This document shows, piece by piece, positions 23,391 to 25,489 of a stretch of 25,489 bases of DNA; within the stretch, counting starts at the first letter, position 1; the number at the start of each line of letters is the position of its first letter. The DNA is from an uncultured Porphyromonas sp. (GTDB lineage Bacteria; Bacteroidota; Bacteroidia; Bacteroidales; Porphyromonadaceae), in the NCBI GenBank assembly GCA_900539155.1, contig UQBE01000032.1:1-25489 (forward strand). The letters are read 5' to 3'. Made by a program: the position numbers and the translations under genes. The notes under the pieces are model-generated. The model saw nothing but the letters and a program-made list of their open reading frames with translations, did no database searches and was not told the DNA's origin.

Positions 23391-24095
23391 ATGATACTCA
23401 TCGTTTCCATCTTTGCGATCCTAGTGGCACTCACCACCACAGCCGTACGACCTAATCGTAGGGTGCGATTAGCGCATGCACTCCTATACATCGTCGGCTT
23501 GGTGGCGACCCATCAGGCAACCCTGCGAGTGAGCAAGCTAGCCCTCGACGCCATGCTACGTCAGGCGGAGCAGCTCTCCACACTCGCCATGATGGTCTCG
23601 CTAGAGCTACTGCTCACGATGGCGGTCGTCACCTACCGCCCCGCACACCGCTCTCTACGTACGATTTATCATCGTGAGGGACTAGTCGTCGCAGTCATGA
23701 CCGCCTGCCACCAGATAGCCGTATGGCTCCCCTCGCTACTGATGCTACCTGCGCTATGCTACCTGAGGAGCTTCGTCATCTACAGCATGCCCGGGGTCCA
23801 TTACTGGGCAGTGACCATAACCTTTGCTGTGGTGCTCCTCCTACTCATCGAGCTGACACCTCGCCTGATACGTGATCGGGAGTTCCTCCGTCTGCTCGCC
23901 ATGCTCTTAGCTGGAGTGCTAGCCGTGGGTAGCGTCATTGCCTACATCCTCATCCCAGAGCGCACCCAAGCTCCAGAGGTTCAGCTAGACAGCTCCTCGC
24001 CTAGAGAGCTGTGCTTACTCCTAGCGACCCTCGCCGGCGGCGTCCTCATCGGCTATGTAGCCATGCTCATCAAGGCAAAAGGCTCACGCAAATAA
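23391..24095 (+). CDS. hmuT: HmuT-like polytopic membrane protein, 234 aa
   Basis: About six hydrophobic helices (near residues 2-20, 30-45, 62-80, 97-130, 140-158, 167-188 and a last one at about 208-228), with basic loops such as RPNRRVR and LIRDRE. No catalytic motif is visible. It matches the position and character of HmuT in the P. gingivalis hmuYRSTUV operon, whose function is not established, and despite the name it does not look like an ABC haem-binding protein. It starts 3 bp after hmuS and ends 26 bp before hmuU. Symbol rests mainly on gene order. Confidence 0.7.
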   Translation: MILIVSIFAILVALTTTAVRPNRRVRLAHALLYIVGLVATHQATLRVSKLALDAMLRQAEQLSTLAMMVSLELLLTMAVVTYRPAHRSLRTIYHREGLVVAVMTACHQIAVWLPSLLMLPALCYLRSFVIYSMPGVHYWAVTITFAVVLLLLIELTPRLIRDREFLRLLAMLLAGVLAVGSVIAYILIPERTQAPEVQLDSSSPRELCLLLATLAGGVLIGYVAMLIKAKGSRK

Positions 24096-24121
24096 GACAG
24101 TTACACACACAACAGATTACT

Positions 24122-24739
24122 ATGAAGTTCATTTCAGACACCATGTTTCTCCTCTCCAATGGTCTCCTCATACCGGTGATCATTGGGCTACTCCTACTCT
24201 TCCTCCTAGCCCTCCTCATGCTGGGCGGACTCATCGAGCGGGCACAGCGCTACAAGCGACTACAGCAGCGCTACTTCTCCCATCAGCGTGAAGACGCTAG
24301 CGCACTACTCGGCAGACTGCGCCAAGAGCTGGGCGGTGAGAGTCCAGAGACAGCACGGCTAGACCTCTTTGAGGAGCTCCTGCGCTCGCTACTCACGGCT
24401 TCCGCTGCTGAGCGCAACCTACTCATCGGCGAGTATGAGCTACGGCTCGACAAGCGACTCGTCTATCCGCAAGTCTTGACCAAGTTCGGTCCAATCCTCG
24501 GACTAATGGGTACCCTCATACCAATGGGACCAGCGCTCGTCGGGCTGAGCAGTGGCGATATGGCAACTATGGCGTACAATATGCAGGTCGCCTTTGCGAC
24601 TACCGTGCTGGGACTCTTCGTCTCCGCCATCGGCTATCTGACCTTGCAGAGGCTCCACCGCTATCACCACCAAGAGCTCATCTACATCGACTACATCGAC
24701 GAACTCCTAACCCAAGCTGAAGATGAGACGAAGAAGTAA
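24122..24739 (+). CDS. hmuU: HmuU, MotA/TolQ/ExbB-type proton channel protein, 205 aa
   Basis: Family block VLTKFGPILGLMGTLIPMGPAL, then DMATMAYNMQVAFATTVLGLFVSAIGYL, the pair of helices that form the proton path in ExbB/TolQ/MotA. An N-terminal helix (residues about 13-38) precedes a charged cytoplasmic loop. I chose the ATG at 24122, which opens MKFISDTMF; an upstream in-frame start would overlap hmuT and adds an Arg/His-rich non-family extension. With HmuV it forms an ExbB/ExbD-like pair. It could energise TonB for HmuR or act on HmuS; no tonB gene is in the window. Confidence 0.88.
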   Translation: MKFISDTMFLLSNGLLIPVIIGLLLLFLLALLMLGGLIERAQRYKRLQQRYFSHQREDASALLGRLRQELGGESPETARLDLFEELLRSLLTASAAERNLLIGEYELRLDKRLVYPQVLTKFGPILGLMGTLIPMGPALVGLSSGDMATMAYNMQVAFATTVLGLFVSAIGYLTLQRLHRYHHQELIYIDYIDELLTQAEDETKK

Positions 24740-25061
24740 GCGACGCACACTGCGCCACGATGACACCGATCCATCATCGCTCGTGAGCAACCTCTTTGAC
24801 GTGGCGATGGTCTTTGCCGTGGCACTCATGGTGGCACTGGTCACGAAGTTTAGCATGACCGAGATGCTCACGCAGGAGGACTTTACCATCATCAAGAACC
24901 CCGGCAAGGACAATATGGAGATCATCTCCAAAAAAGGCTCCACCATCGAGCGGTACACACCGACCGACAGCGAGGACGCCTCCAATCAGCGCCGCGGTAA
25001 GCGCGTCGGCATCGCCTACGAGCTGGAGAATGGCGAGGTCATCTACATCCCCGAGGAATAA
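24723..25061 (+). CDS. hmuV: HmuV, DUF2149 protein, ExbD-like, 112 aa
   Basis: A short basic N-terminus (RRRSKRR) leads into one membrane helix, NLFDVAMVFAVALMVALV (about 23-40), with Asp26 at its start, similar in place to the proton-carrying Asp25 of ExbD. A small periplasmic domain ends in GIAYELENGEVIYIPEE, the DUF2149 signature. This and the neighbour HmuU suggest a proton-driven stator-like complex; that is inference from fold pattern and pairing. It overlaps the end of hmuU by 17 bases, indicating translational coupling, and is the last gene of the operon. Confidence 0.87.
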   Translation: MRRRSKRRTLRHDDTDPSSLVSNLFDVAMVFAVALMVALVTKFSMTEMLTQEDFTIIKNPGKDNMEIISKKGSTIERYTPTDSEDASNQRRGKRVGIAYELENGEVIYIPEE

Positions 25062-25152
25062 AACGGGCCAGACAGCTCACAGACCGCTAAACCGCCCCTA
25101 ACCTATCGCTAAAAGGGCTCTAACCAGCCGCTAAATAGCCGCTAAAATCACA

Positions 25153-25198
25153 ACAGCCCCCACGGCTCTCTACGATCAGAGAGAAACGTGGGGGCTGT
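25153..25198 (+). terminator. hmu operon terminator hairpin
   Basis: Arms ACAGCCCCCACG (25153-25164) and CGTGGGGGCTGT (25187-25198) pair over 12 bp, with an inner stem CTCTCT/AGAGAG (25166-25171, 25178-25183). The same inner hexamers occur in the hmuY-hmuR hairpin. A short CGTTTGT follows. The preceding 25100-25148 contains repeats of CGCTAAA. Confidence 0.75.
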
Positions 25199-25284
25199 CG
25201 TTTGTGCCGATGCTTCGCTCGCTCTCCGTAGAGACAACCGCAAGCCCCTCGGCTAAAAAACTTCGTTTCCCCGTATGCCCATTT

Positions 25285-25434
25285 AGTTTCATACGGAAGA
25301 AACTGAAGCTTCATACCTAAGAAACTAGAGTTTCATACCTAGGAAACTGGAGTTTCATACCTAGGAAACTGGAAATCCCTCCGTGAGGATCAAATCGTCC
25401 CTCCCGAGGGATTTTTTCGTCCCTCCCGAGGGAT
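25285..25434. repeat. Array 3 of 22-bp-period hairpin units
   Basis: Four 22-bp units (starts 25285, 25307, 25329, 25351) share AGTTTC/GAAACT arms around a CATACCTAG-like centre; two are identical over all 22 bp. They are followed by three units of a second type with CCCTCC-GAGGG arms (centres at 25382, 25405, 25427). The last unit is cut off by the insertion-sequence end at 25435. The region lies after the hmu terminator and has no gene. Confidence 0.8.
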
Positions 25435-25489
25435 TGTCTTACCCTGAAAAAAGTTGACTCGTAAGTAAGATAACTATGAGTACAATGAA
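25435..25489 (+). mobile_element. Left end of an insertion sequence, truncated by the contig edge
   Basis: Exact inverted copy of bases 1-55. It begins TGTCTTACCC and reaches an ATG at 25476 that opens Met-Ser-Thr-Met, probably the first transposase frame (IS3-like, inferred). It interrupts the last unit of array 3, so the element inserted into a palindromic repeat. Confidence 0.5.

Noticed and set aside
23391..25061. HmuTUV as an ABC haem importer
   Set aside because: The names coincide with ABC systems of other bacteria, but no Walker motifs, no periplasmic binding protein and no FecCD-type permease are present.

Overview
The window looks like a chromosomal contig from a Porphyromonas-type Bacteroidales (asaccharolytica/uenonis-like). 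The evidence is a Bacteroidetes-type DnaA, the hmuYRSTUV haem operon order known from Porphyromonas, general lack of Shine-Dalgarno sites, and repeated Bacteroidetes promoters (TTG, about 20 bp, TAnnTTTG). Genus is an inference from gene content and style; no search was run. All positions, repeats and spacings were read by eye.

Layout. The first and last 55 bases are perfect inverted copies of each other and look like the left end of one insertion sequence, with an ATG just inside. Bases 56-2819 are gene-poor: a 175-bp MITE-like element with a 5-bp target duplication (439-613), a Porphyromonas-type hypothetical gene with an internal duplication (682-1587), and a small remnant of an outer-membrane beta-barrel protein (1748-2119). 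Bases 2820-5270 hold a tight dnaA / hexapeptide acetyltransferase / hot-dog thioesterase cluster. Bases 5688-11235 are an arsenic-resistance island, visibly AT-richer than its surroundings, transcribed leftward (arsR, arsE-like, arsF-like, arsG-like, arsD, arsA, arsC, acr3). It is bounded by a perfect 21-bp direct repeat and has no recombinase. Bases 11292-15701 carry valS and a SWIM zinc-finger gene. Bases 16302-25061 carry a complete haem-uptake operon hmuYRSTUV, ending in a strong terminator at 25153-25198.

How the parts work together. The ars island encodes arsenate reduction (ArsC), arsenite chaperoning (ArsD), an ATPase (ArsA), arsenite efflux (Acr3), and an ArsEFG-like set associated with aromatic arsenicals. 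ArsR would control it through two near-identical 18-bp palindromes. The hmu operon encodes a haem-binding lipoprotein (HmuY), a TonB-dependent haem receptor (HmuR), a membrane-anchored CobN/ChlH-like protein (HmuS), a membrane protein (HmuT), and an ExbB-like plus ExbD-like pair (HmuU, HmuV).

The most unusual non-coding structure is a set of three intergenic arrays (about 5351-5502, 15828-16097, 25285-25434). Each is built from small hairpins with a 22-bp period. Each array has its own sequence but shares the same architecture, and each lies downstream of an operon.
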